Source of the DNA: Paracoccaceae bacterium
Lineage (GTDB): Bacteria > Pseudomonadota > Alphaproteobacteria > Rhodobacterales > Rhodobacteraceae
DNA length: 64,000 nt
Direction: 5' to 3'
NCBI GenBank assembly: GCA_021741245.1
Contig: JAIOYF010000017.1
Location: 1 to 64,000 of the forward strand
This document shows positions 36,089-45,400 of this stretch, in pieces; the stretch's first letter is position 1; the number at the start of each line of letters is the position of its first letter. Position numbers and translations under genes: made by a program. The notes below the pieces were generated by a model. That model made no database searches and was not told the DNA's origin. It saw only the letters and a program-made list of their open reading frames with translations.

Positions 36089-36825
36089 TCCCTTTTGGCC
36101 TGACTGGGCAAGAGGCGGCCCTAGTGGCCCTTGGCATGGGGGTCGCGGGCTATGTCCGCGGCTATTCCGGCTTTGGCTTTGCGGCGCTGGTGATGTCTTT
36201 TGCCGCACTCGTCACCGACCCGTTTCCTTTCGTGCCCGTGGTCATTCTGGCCGATGTGGTCATGACGGCGGGGCAGGCGCGGGGCATCTGGCGGCATATC
36301 GACTGGCGGCGGGTGGCTGCGCTGTTTGCAGGCGCTTTGGTGGGCGTGCCTGCCGGAGTTGTGGCAATTGCTTGGGTTCCGCTGGACCTGGGAAGGGCCG
36401 TGTTGTCGCTGTTTGTGCTGGGCATGTGTTTGATGCTGCTGCGCGGCTGGCAGATTGCGCCGCAGGGGCGGGGCGCGCATGTGGCGGTGGGTGTGGTGTC
36501 GGGGGCGGCCAATGCGATGGCGGTGGGGGGCCTTCCGGTGGCGGTGTTTTTTACCGCGCAGGGGCTGGCCCCGGTGGTCTTTCGTGCCACCGTGATTGCC
36601 TATTTCACCGCACTAGACCTGTGGTCGATCCCGGTGATGGCGCAGGCGGGCATGATCACACGCGACAGTTTCATCGCGACGGGGCTGGGTTTGCCCTTCA
36701 TGTTGCTGGGTCTTTGGCTTGGCGGGCGGCGCTTTGCCTCAACCAGCCCGCAAGATTTCCGGCGCTTTGCGATTTTGCTGTTGGCGGCGCTGTCGGTGCT
36801 TGGTCTGGCAAAGGCGGTGATGTGA
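36085..36825 (+). CDS. tauE: TauE/SafE family sulfite or organosulfonate exporter
   Basis: 246 residues with about eight membrane helices and the glycine-rich start LGMGVAGYVRGYSGFGFAALVMSFAALV of the TauE/SafE family. It sits between xsc and ackA with 4-nt and 1-nt overlaps, which suggests it removes sulfite made by Xsc. The exported ion is inferred from context; the symbol follows the family name. Confidence 0.85.
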   Translation: MIPFGLTGQEAALVALGMGVAGYVRGYSGFGFAALVMSFAALVTDPFPFVPVVILADVVMTAGQARGIWRHIDWRRVAALFAGALVGVPAGVVAIAWVPLDLGRAVLSLFVLGMCLMLLRGWQIAPQGRGAHVAVGVVSGAANAMAVGGLPVAVFFTAQGLAPVVFRATVIAYFTALDLWSIPVMAQAGMITRDSFIATGLGLPFMLLGLWLGGRRFASTSPQDFRRFAILLLAALSVLGLAKAVM

Positions 36826-37934
36826 TGTGGCTGATCGTCAATTCGGGGTCGTCTTCGGTCAAGCTGGCTGTGTTCGATGAGGGGCTGACTGAGGTGGCGC
36901 AGGCCCGCGTGACCGAGATTGGCACGGGCGGCCCAGCCGATCATAGCGCAGGTTTTGCCCTTGGGTTGGGGGAACTTTCTGCCAAGGGCTTTGTTCCAAA
37001 GGGTTTTGTTGCGGCAGGCCACCGGGTGGTGCATGGCGGCGCAAAGCTTACGCGCACTTCGGCCCTGACGCCAGAGGTGGAGCGGGCGATTGAGGCGGCG
37101 GTTCCGCTTGCGCCCCTGCACAACCCACCTGCGCTGGAGGGTATCCGTGCGCTGCGCGCCCTCTGCCCGGATGTCCCGCAATTCGTGGCTTTTGACACAG
37201 CGTTTCACGCGAGCAACCCCGAGGTGGCGGTAAGCTATGCCCTGCCTTTGGCCGAACGCGCGCGCGGGCTGCGCCGCTATGGCTTTCACGGTCTGTCCTA
37301 TGCGGCGGTGGTTCGAAAGGTGCGAAAAATCAGCCCTTTTTCACCGCCAGAGCGACTTCTTTCGTTCCATTTAGGCAATGGCTGTTCGATCTGCGCGATT
37401 CATCAGGGACGGTCTGTGGCCACCAGCATGGGCTATTCGCCGCTGGATGGGCTGACCATGGGCACACGGGCAGGAGGGGTGGATGGCAATGCGGTTCTGG
37501 ATCTGGCCGCGCACCACGGCATCGAGGGAGCTGCCCGCATCCTGAACCGTGAGGCTGGGCTTTTGGCCCTTGGCGGGCAGAGCGATATGCGGGCCTTGCA
37601 CGCTGCAGGCACAGCAGAGGCCGCCTTTGCCATCGACCATTTTGCCTATTGGGCCATTCGCCACGCGGGCAGCCTGATTGCGGCCATGGGCGGCGTCGAT
37701 GCCATCAGCTTTACCGGCGGGATCGGTGAGAATGATCACATCATCCGTTCCAAGATTTTGAACGGGCTTGCCTTTTTGGGGGCAGTCGTGGACGCTGAGG
37801 CGAACCTGAAGCACGCGCCCGTGCTGCAGGCCCCGTCAAGCCGCGTGGCGATCTGGATCATTCCCGCCGAAGAGGAACGCCAGATCGCGATTGAAATGCG
37901 CGATTTGGCGGCAATGGGGGAGGACAGGGCATGA
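36825..37934 (+). CDS. ackA: Acetate kinase
   Basis: 369 residues from ATG 36825, sharing its A with the previous stop. Signatures: WLIVNSGSSSVKLAVFD, HRVVHGG, PLHNPPALEGIRAL, GFHGLSYAAVV, SFHLGNGCSICAIHQGRSVATSMGYSPLDGLTMGTRAGGVD and SFTGGIGENDHIIR. It turns acetyl phosphate and ADP into acetate and ATP. In this operon the donor is the acetyl phosphate from Xsc, where many other taurine loci have phosphate acetyltransferase instead. It is a little shorter than the usual 400 residues. It overlaps soeA by 4 nt. Confidence 0.95.
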   Translation: MWLIVNSGSSSVKLAVFDEGLTEVAQARVTEIGTGGPADHSAGFALGLGELSAKGFVPKGFVAAGHRVVHGGAKLTRTSALTPEVERAIEAAVPLAPLHNPPALEGIRALRALCPDVPQFVAFDTAFHASNPEVAVSYALPLAERARGLRRYGFHGLSYAAVVRKVRKISPFSPPERLLSFHLGNGCSICAIHQGRSVATSMGYSPLDGLTMGTRAGGVDGNAVLDLAAHHGIEGAARILNREAGLLALGGQSDMRALHAAGTAEAAFAIDHFAYWAIRHAGSLIAAMGGVDAISFTGGIGENDHIIRSKILNGLAFLGAVVDAEANLKHAPVLQAPSSRVAIWIIPAEEERQIAIEMRDLAAMGEDRA

Positions 37935-40708
37935 ACCAACCGCGGGTTGACACCTCGCCGCATGTCTCGGATGAGATCCGGCAGACCACATGTTACATGT
38001 GCGCCTGCCGCTGCGGGATCAATGTGCATCTGAAATCCGGCAAGGTCAGCTATATCGAGGGCAACCGGGATCATCCGATCAACAAGGGGGTGCTCTGCGC
38101 CAAAGGGGCCAGCGGCATCATGCAGGTGACGGCCCCCAGCCGCCTTCGTGCGCCCTTGAAACGGGTTGGGCCGCGCGGATCGGGGGCCTTTGAAGAGATT
38201 TCATGGGATGAGGCGCTGGAGATTGCGACTGGCTGGCTAAAGCCATTGCGCGAGACCGCGCCGGAAAAGCTGGCCTTCTTCACCGGGCGCGACCAAAGCC
38301 AGAGTTTCACCGGCTGGTGGGCGCAGGCCTTTGGCACGCCCAATTACGCGGCCCATGGCGGGTTTTGTTCTGTAAATATGGCCGCTGCCGGCATTTACAC
38401 ACTGGGTGGCGCGTTCTGGGAATTCGGCGCGCCGGATTGGGAGCGTTCCAAACTCTTCGTGCTGTTCGGCGTGGCGGAGGATCACGACAGCAACCCGATC
38501 AAGATCGGCATCGGCAAGATGAAGGATCGCGGTGCGCGTGTGATCGGGGTGAACCCGATCCGCTCAGGGTATAACGCGGTGGCCGACGACTGGATCGGGA
38601 TCACGCCGGGAACGGATGGGTTGATGATCCTGTCACTGATCCATTGCCTGTTGGAGGCGGGTAAGGTCGATCTGGACTATCTCGCGCGCTATACCAATGC
38701 GGCACTGCTGGTGAGCGAGGCTGAAGGCGCGGAAAAGGGCCTTTTCGTGCGCAATGCCGAGGCGCAGCCCTTTGTCATCGACCGCCGGACGGGTGCCCCG
38801 GCACCATGGGATGGCAAGGGGGTGGAGCCGGACCTTGGCGCTGTCTGGCAGGGCCATCGGACAGTGTTTCAGCATATGGCCGAGCGTTACCTTGCACCCG
38901 ACTATGCGCCCGAGGCGGTTGCCGCCCGCTGTGGCGTCAGTGCGGCGCGCATCCGGGCGCTGGCAGCGGAGCTTGCGGATGTGGCCTTTAATCAGGCCAT
39001 CGTGCTGGACCGTCCTTGGGTCGATTTCCGGGGCGATGCTCATACCCATATGGTGGGCCGTCCGGTCAGTTTCCACGCGATGCGGGGGATTTCGGCCCAT
39101 TCCAACGGCTTTCAGACGGCGCGTGCGCTGCATCTGTTGCAAATCCTGCTGGGTGCCGTGGAAACCCCCGGCAGCTGGCGGATGAAGCCGCCATACCCCA
39201 AACCAGTGGAGGCGCATCCAACCCCGCATTTCGGCGTGGTGCCCGGCAAGCCCCTCAATGGCCCGCACTTGGGCTATGTGCGCGGGCCGGAACAACTGGC
39301 GCTGCATCCTGACGGCAGCGCAGTGCGGATTGACAAGGCCTTCACATGGGAGAACCCGTTTTCGGCCCATGGCATGATGCATATGGTCATCCCCAATGCC
39401 CATGCGGGCGATCCCTACAAGATCGACACGCTGTTTCTGTACATGGCGAATATGTCGTGGAATTCGTCGATGAATTCGGGCCGTGTGATGGAGATGCTGA
39501 CCGACAAGGGCGCGGATGGCGACTATGTCATCCCACGCATCATCTACTCCGATGCCTATGCGTCGGAAATGGTGGCCTATGCCGATCTGATCCTGCCCGA
39601 CACCACCTATCTGGAGCGGCACGACTGTATCAGCATGCTCGACCGCCCCTGTTCCGAGCCCGAGGCCGCGGGCGATGCGATCCGCTGGCCGGTGGTGGAA
39701 CCTGACCGAGATGTGCGCGGATTTCAGTCTGTGCTCCTTGATCTGGGTGTGCGGTTGGGGCTGGGGCCGATGGTCAACCCCGATGGAAGTGCCAAGTTCA
39801 AGGACTACGCCGATTACATCGTGAACCACCAGCGCCGCCCCGGCGTGGGGCCGCTGATGGGATTTCGGGGCGCGGATGGGCAGGGCGAGGGGCGCGGCGA
39901 CGTGAACCCCGACCAGATGCAGCGCTACATCGACAATGGCGGGTTCTTCCAAGCGCATGTCCCGGAAAACGCAGGGTTCTTCAAGCCATGGAACGCAGGC
40001 TATCAGGATTGGGCCGTCGAGGTTGGTCTTTATGAGACGCCGCAGCCCTATCTGTTCAACATCTGGTCTGAACCGATGCGTCGCTTTCAACTGGCGGCCG
40101 AGGGGCATGGCTTTGTCCTGCCGCCGGACCATTTGCGCGCCCGCTTGATCCAGTCGATGGACCCGCTGCCGCTGTGGTATGCACCCTATGGTGACGCAGA
40201 GGATGGGTTTGATGTGCATGCCCTGACGCAACGCCCGATGGCGATGTATCATTCATGGGGCAGCCAGAACGCTTGGCTGCGCCAGATCCATGGCAAGAAC
40301 CCGCTCTATGTGCCAACAAAGATTTGGGAACAGCACGGGTTTTCCGAGGGCGATTATGCAAGGGTCACCTCGGCGAATGGCCAGATTGAGGTGCCGGTGG
40401 CCCATATGGCGGCGCTGAATGAAAACACCGTCTGGACATGGAACGCGATCGGCAAGCGCAAAGGGGCATGGGCCTTGGACGAGGGCGCGCCTGAGGCGAC
40501 CGAAGGGTTCTTGCTCAACCACCTGATCAGTGAGTTGTTGCCACCAAAGGGCGACGGGATGCGCTATTCAAACTCGGATCCTGTGACCGGGCAGGCGGCG
40601 TGGTTTGACCTTCGCGTGAAGATTGATCGGATCGCCCCGCAGGCCGAGGCGCAACCAGCCTTCCCGAAGCTGCACCGCGTGGTGCCAAAAGGAGGACGTC
40701 GGGAATGA
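37931..40708 (+). CDS. soeA: Molybdenum sulfite dehydrogenase, catalytic subunit (SoeA-like)
   Basis: 925 residues of the DMSO-reductase family. The [4Fe-4S] motif C21-x2-C24-x3-C28-x27-C56 (TCYMCACRCGI, GVLCAKG) is near the N terminus, with no Tat signal, so the protein stays in the cytoplasm. Domains then follow the Mo-bisMGD pattern (GRDQSQSFTGWWAQAFGTPNYAAHG, GVNPIRSGYNAVADDWI, ILPDTTYLERHD). With SoeB and SoeC it forms a membrane-bound enzyme that oxidises sulfite to sulfate and passes electrons to quinone. The sulfite role is supported by co-transcription with xsc. Related thiosulfate/polysulfide reductases are the main alternative. Confidence 0.88.
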   Translation: MNQPRVDTSPHVSDEIRQTTCYMCACRCGINVHLKSGKVSYIEGNRDHPINKGVLCAKGASGIMQVTAPSRLRAPLKRVGPRGSGAFEEISWDEALEIATGWLKPLRETAPEKLAFFTGRDQSQSFTGWWAQAFGTPNYAAHGGFCSVNMAAAGIYTLGGAFWEFGAPDWERSKLFVLFGVAEDHDSNPIKIGIGKMKDRGARVIGVNPIRSGYNAVADDWIGITPGTDGLMILSLIHCLLEAGKVDLDYLARYTNAALLVSEAEGAEKGLFVRNAEAQPFVIDRRTGAPAPWDGKGVEPDLGAVWQGHRTVFQHMAERYLAPDYAPEAVAARCGVSAARIRALAAELADVAFNQAIVLDRPWVDFRGDAHTHMVGRPVSFHAMRGISAHSNGFQTARALHLLQILLGAVETPGSWRMKPPYPKPVEAHPTPHFGVVPGKPLNGPHLGYVRGPEQLALHPDGSAVRIDKAFTWENPFSAHGMMHMVIPNAHAGDPYKIDTLFLYMANMSWNSSMNSGRVMEMLTDKGADGDYVIPRIIYSDAYASEMVAYADLILPDTTYLERHDCISMLDRPCSEPEAAGDAIRWPVVEPDRDVRGFQSVLLDLGVRLGLGPMVNPDGSAKFKDYADYIVNHQRRPGVGPLMGFRGADGQGEGRGDVNPDQMQRYIDNGGFFQAHVPENAGFFKPWNAGYQDWAVEVGLYETPQPYLFNIWSEPMRRFQLAAEGHGFVLPPDHLRARLIQSMDPLPLWYAPYGDAEDGFDVHALTQRPMAMYHSWGSQNAWLRQIHGKNPLYVPTKIWEQHGFSEGDYARVTSANGQIEVPVAHMAALNENTVWTWNAIGKRKGAWALDEGAPEATEGFLLNHLISELLPPKGDGMRYSNSDPVTGQAAWFDLRVKIDRIAPQAEAQPAFPKLHRVVPKGGRRE

Positions 40709-40712
40709 TGCT

Positions 40713-40758
40713 GCAAAATTCTTCGAAGAATTTTGCAAATCTTTTTGAAAAGATTTGC
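40713..40758. repeat. Tandem palindromes between soeA and soeB
   Basis: A perfect 24-nt palindrome with arm GCAAAATTCTTC occupies 40713-40736. It is joined through a shared GC to a second inverted repeat with arm GCAAATCTTTT, loop TG, at 40735-40758. The unit is far more AT-rich than the flanking genes. The soeB ribosome site (CCGGAGGG, 40758-40765) follows at once. It looks like a dispersed intergenic palindrome rather than a terminator. Confidence 0.8.
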
Positions 40759-40769
40759 CGGAGGGCGTT

Positions 40770-41522
40770 GTGACCTGTTTGCCTGCAAAAACCGATAAGG
40801 CCTTGGGCCTTGTGATTGATCTGGACACCTGCGTGGGGTGTCATGCCTGCGTGACCGCTTGCAAGGGCTGGAACGATCAGGGCTATGGCGCACCCCTTTC
40901 GGATCAAAACCCCTATGGATCAGATCCTTCGGGTACCTTCCTTAACCGCGTTCACAGCTATCAGGTGGTGCCTGACTTGACGGGTGGCGTTCAGGCGGCA
41001 GCGCAGATCATCAATTTCCCCCGGTCTTGTCTGCATTGTGCGGATGCGCCTTGTGTCACCGTCTGCCCGACCGGGGCCAGTTACAAACGGGTTGAGGACG
41101 GGATTGTTCTGGTCAATGAGGATGCCTGTATCGGCTGCGGGCTGTGCGCTTGGGCCTGCCCCTATGGCGCTCGAGAGATGGACGCCGATGCCGGCGTGAT
41201 GAAGAAATGTACCCTGTGCGTCGACCGCATCTATAACGAGAACCTACCCGAAGAGGACCGGGAGCCTGCCTGCGTGCGCACGTGCCCCACGGGCGCGCGG
41301 CATTTTGGTGATCTGGGCGATCCGGACAGTGATGTCTCTAAACTAGTGGCGTCGCGGGGGGGCTATGATCTGATGCCGGAACAAGCCACCCGCCCCACCA
41401 ACAAATACCTGCCACCCCGCAAGAAAGACCGCCCCGATCAGGCCAGTTTGCTGGCGCCGCTGCTGGATATTCAAGCGACAGGCTTTGCAGGTTGGCTTGA
41501 CAAGGTCTTGGGGAAACTCTGA
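40770..41522 (+). CDS. soeB: Sulfite dehydrogenase iron-sulfur subunit (SoeB-like)
   Basis: 250 residues from GTG 40770, chosen for GGAGG just upstream; an in-frame TTG at 40755 is less likely. Four ferredoxin-type cysteine clusters are seen: CVGCHACVTACKG, CLHCADAPCVTVCPTGA, CIGCGLCAWACPYGA and CTLCVDRI with CVRTCPTGA, for four [4Fe-4S] clusters as in DmsB/SoeB. It carries electrons from SoeA to SoeC on the cytoplasmic face. It overlaps soeC by 1 nt. Confidence 0.92.
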   Translation: MTCLPAKTDKALGLVIDLDTCVGCHACVTACKGWNDQGYGAPLSDQNPYGSDPSGTFLNRVHSYQVVPDLTGGVQAAAQIINFPRSCLHCADAPCVTVCPTGASYKRVEDGIVLVNEDACIGCGLCAWACPYGAREMDADAGVMKKCTLCVDRIYNENLPEEDREPACVRTCPTGARHFGDLGDPDSDVSKLVASRGGYDLMPEQATRPTNKYLPPRKKDRPDQASLLAPLLDIQATGFAGWLDKVLGKL

Positions 41523-42394
41523 TGCATCCTGCACGTTCCGTCATCATTTTTACCGTTCTGTCGGGGCTGGGCTTTGGCTTTCTGGCGTTCCTTGGGGCGG
41601 GGCTTGTGCAGCCTTCGGGATGGGCCGCCTTTTGGCTTTGGGGCCTTGGCTACGCTCTGGCGGTGGGGGGCTTGTTGTCCTCGACCTTTCATCTGGGCAA
41701 TCCGCAGCGGGCCCTTCTTGCCTTTACCCAGTGGCGCAGCAGTTGGCTGAGCCGCGAGGCTTGGGCCGCAGTCGCGGCGTTGCTGTGCCTTGCGCCCATG
41801 GCCCTGTCAGATTGGCTGGGGCTTGGATTGCCCCGGATCATCGGCCTTTTGGGGGCGGTGCTTTGTGCACTGACCATTCTGTCGACCTCTATGATCTATG
41901 CGCAGATCCGCGCGGTGCCCCGTTGGAACAATGCCAGCGTGCCTGCAGCCTTTATGGCCCTTGCGCTGGGCGGTGGGGCGATCTTGGCGGACCAAACCGG
42001 GTTGGCTGTGGTTCTTCTTGCGGCCTCTGGCGCGGCGATGGCATGGCATTGGAGGCAAGGGGATCAGGCCTTTGCCGCTGCGGGCAGCACGATGGGCACA
42101 GCCACGGGCCTTGGCGATATTGGGCGCGTAGAGGTCTTTGAACTTCCCCATACAGGGGGCAATTACCTTTTGCGCGAGATGATTTTTGTGGTGGGGCGCA
42201 AGCATGCCCAAAAGGTGCGGATCATCGCGATGGCCTGTGCTGTTGTTCTGCCAATGGTCTGTCTTTTGCTTCTGCCGCCCTTTGTGGGGCTTCTTGCGGC
42301 GCTTGCCGCCTATCTGATCGGGGCCTTTGCGCAGCGGTGGCTGTTTTTTGCCCAAGCCGAGCATGTTGTGGGCCTTTATTACGGCAAGCGCTGA
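41522..42394 (+). CDS. soeC: Sulfite dehydrogenase membrane anchor (SoeC/DmsC-like)
   Basis: 290 residues with eight hydrophobic helices, consistent with the DmsC/NrfD-type quinone-reacting subunit (TVLSGLGFGFLAFLGAGLV, AVGGLLSSTFHLGNPQRALLAFTQWRSSWLSREAW). The HLGNP and SWLSRE motifs are typical of DmsC-like anchors. It probably delivers electrons to the quinone pool and holds SoeAB to the inner membrane. Confidence 0.9.
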   Translation: MHPARSVIIFTVLSGLGFGFLAFLGAGLVQPSGWAAFWLWGLGYALAVGGLLSSTFHLGNPQRALLAFTQWRSSWLSREAWAAVAALLCLAPMALSDWLGLGLPRIIGLLGAVLCALTILSTSMIYAQIRAVPRWNNASVPAAFMALALGGGAILADQTGLAVVLLAASGAAMAWHWRQGDQAFAAAGSTMGTATGLGDIGRVEVFELPHTGGNYLLREMIFVVGRKHAQKVRIIAMACAVVLPMVCLLLLPPFVGLLAALAAYLIGAFAQRWLFFAQAEHVVGLYYGKR

Positions 42395-42477
42395 ATGACC
42401 TTTGGCTTGCGTCGCGCCAGAGAGTGCATCATCATTCAATCTATGGGTGAAACCCGTTTGGGTGGTGCTGCAAAGGA

Positions 42478-45400
42478 TTGGATCAACTGAACGCGATGGA
42501 CGGACAGCTGCCACGGGACGGCGCATCGGGTGCGCCAGCGGCCCAACCACTCGGTGCCGAGTCATCGGCCCTGCACAAGGCGCTGGCCGCGCAAGCAAGG
42601 GCGCAGGGCGATGTTTTGGTTGAAGTGGACGGGCACAATCACCTGACAGGCTGGGCGTCGGATGGGATTGCAGAGGTGGCGATCGGTCCGATCACAGCGG
42701 GACTTGGGCTGGAGGATGCCTTTCCCGCCCCGCTTGCGGCAGCGTGTCGTGCCGTTTTGGCGGGCCACTCCGTGCCAGCAACATTCGACAATCGGCCAGA
42801 CGGTGAGGAGTGGTTCCAGATCACCGAAATCCCCATTGAGGGTTTGACCAGCCGCCTTTTGTCTTTTCGCAACTGCAGTGCCCTGATGGAGGAGCAGGCC
42901 CGCGTCGGGCGGCGCGACGCTTTGCTCAAAGATCTGTTCGACCTTTCCCCGGTGGGTGTCTTGCTGTTGAACTACAAGACGGCACAGGTGCTGGAGGCAA
43001 ATGAAACCTTGCTGCGTCTTGGAGGCTGGGCCCGCGAGGATATTGTGGGCCTTCCGGTTGACGCGCTTTTGTCCGCCGATGTGACGGGTGACATTGACCT
43101 TGCGGTCGCAGATATGAAGGCAAAGGGCCAATTCGGACCGATTGAAAAGCTGTTTCGCCGCCCCGATGGCAGCTTGTTTGAGACCATTGTTAAAGGCTTG
43201 AAGGTGGGGCTTCCCGGCAACCGGCGGGTCTGGGTGTTGGTCGAGGATGTCAGCCAAATACGGGCCCATATGGCCGAGTTGCGCTTGGCCCGCGATCAGG
43301 CCCTGCGTTCGCGGGCTGAATTGCAGGTCGCGGTCGAGGCATTGCCGCATGGCTTTGTCATGTTTGACGCCGAAGATCGCATTGTTCTGACCAACAGCCA
43401 GATGCGCATGATCTACCCTGAACTCACGGAGCAGATGTTGGTCGGGCGCAGCTATGAAGAGGTCATGCGCTATGGTCTGCGTGCAGGTGCCTTTCCTGCG
43501 GCCATCGGACGGGAAGAAGCTTATGCCAAAGCGATCCTCGCGGCACGCAAGGACGCCTATTTTGAGGGGCTTGGACAGACCTCTCAGGGGCGAACGCTGC
43601 GGCTGATCGAACGCCGCATGCCCGACGGGGGGCGGGTCGGGCTGCGCATCGACGTGACGCAAGAGCTGGAGGTGCAGGAACACCTGACCCAAGTGATCGA
43701 GGGCGCGCAAGTTGGCACTTGGGAATGGGATTTGCGGACACATGTGATGCAGATCAACGAACGCTGGGCGGCTATGCTGGGCTATCGTCTGGAAGAGCTT
43801 GTGCCGCTTGATGGCCACAGGATCATGACGTTGATGCACCCCGAGGATGTGCCGAAGATCAGAAAAATCATGGCGGCGATCCTTGGCAAGCAGCAAGACT
43901 TTGTCGATCATGTCTTCCGCATGCGCCACGCTGAGGGGCATTGGGTCTGGATCGAAACCCGGGGCAAGGTCTCACGTATCGCACCTGATGGCGGTTTGCT
44001 GACCATGTCAGGCGTTCATATTGACGTAACGGCGATGAAGGATGTCGAGCTTCGCCTTGCTGGTATCATTCGGGGGGCCGAGGCTGGAACGTGGGAGTTT
44101 GACCTTCGCAGCAACTTGAACCGGATCAACGAACGCTGGGCCGAGATGCTGGGATATACCCGGGCAGAATTGGAGCCTCTCACGGTTGATCGGTGGCAAT
44201 CCATGCTCCATCCGGATGATCTTGCGCATATTCTGGCGACGGAAAAGCAGGCCTTCTTGGAAAAGAGCTGGAGTTATGCCTATGAATTGCGGCTGCGCCA
44301 CAAGCTGGGCCATTGGATGTGGATACAGTCCCGTGGTCAGGTGACCGAGTGGGATGCCAATGGCCACCCTGTTGCCATGTCGGGCGTGCATCTGGATATA
44401 AGTGAGCGAAAACGACTGGAAGGCGCGCTGGAGGAAGAGCGGGATTTCCTGTCGACCATGATGGAAACATCGGTTTCTGGGATCATGGCTGTGGATGCCG
44501 AGGCCCGGATCATCTTTATGAACCGGGAAATCCAATCCATTTTCGAGGTGCCCAATGACCTGCTGTTGGGTCAGATCTGTGACCCCTTGGCGCTCAGGAT
44601 TTCGGATCATGCAGGGCAGAGCATGACCTTGGCGCAGATGCCCTGCCGTCTTGCGCAAACCAGCGGCACAACGCTGCGTGATGTGCGCTTGCGGATTGGT
44701 ATGGCGGATGGGCGCGAGAAAGTCGTGTCGGTCAATGCAGCACCCTTGCCTGATCCCAATGGACTAGCGCGGGTGGTCTGCACCATCACCGATATCACGA
44801 CTGCGGCAGAGGCCGAGGATCGCCTGCGCGACGCCACCTTGCGGGCCGAGGCGGCCAATCAGGCCAAGTCGCAGTTTCTTGCCAATGTCAGCCACGAATT
44901 GCGCACCCCGCTGAACGGGATTCTGGGCATGGCTGATCTTATGGCACACCCGCAGCCGGGGGATGATCCGACCGATATGCTGCGCACGATCCGGGAATCC
45001 GGCGCGCATCTGTTGTCTATCGTGAATGATATTCTGGATCTGGCAAAGATTGAAAGTGGCAAGCTGACGCTTGACTGCGGTCCGGTGGCTTTGCCCGATC
45101 TGGCGGCGCGAGTTGACGCGATGCACCGGGTTCCGGCGAAGGCCAAAGGTGTCAGGTTGTGGGTGCAGTTAGATGAGGCGCTTTGTGCCCCGCGCCTTGG
45201 GGATGCAAAGCGGGTGTTGCAGGTGCTGCATAACCTTGTTGGCAATGCGATCAAGTTCACCCGGCAGGGCGAAGTCTCCCTTACATTTTCATCGCAAGGA
45301 CAAGGGGGCATAAAGATCACTGTGGCCGATACCGGCATCGGGATGACCGCCGAGCAATCGGCCAATGTTTGGGAAGAGTTTACGCAGGCAGATGGATCGA

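Noticed and set aside
38633-40252. Long open frame (539 codons) on the minus strand opposite soeA
   Set aside because: The plus-strand protein has clear molybdopterin-enzyme motifs; the antisense translation has no recognisable domain.
42562-43941. Open frame of 459 codons opposite the sensor kinase
   Set aside because: Antisense to PAS domains with clear similarity; no ribosome site or motif.
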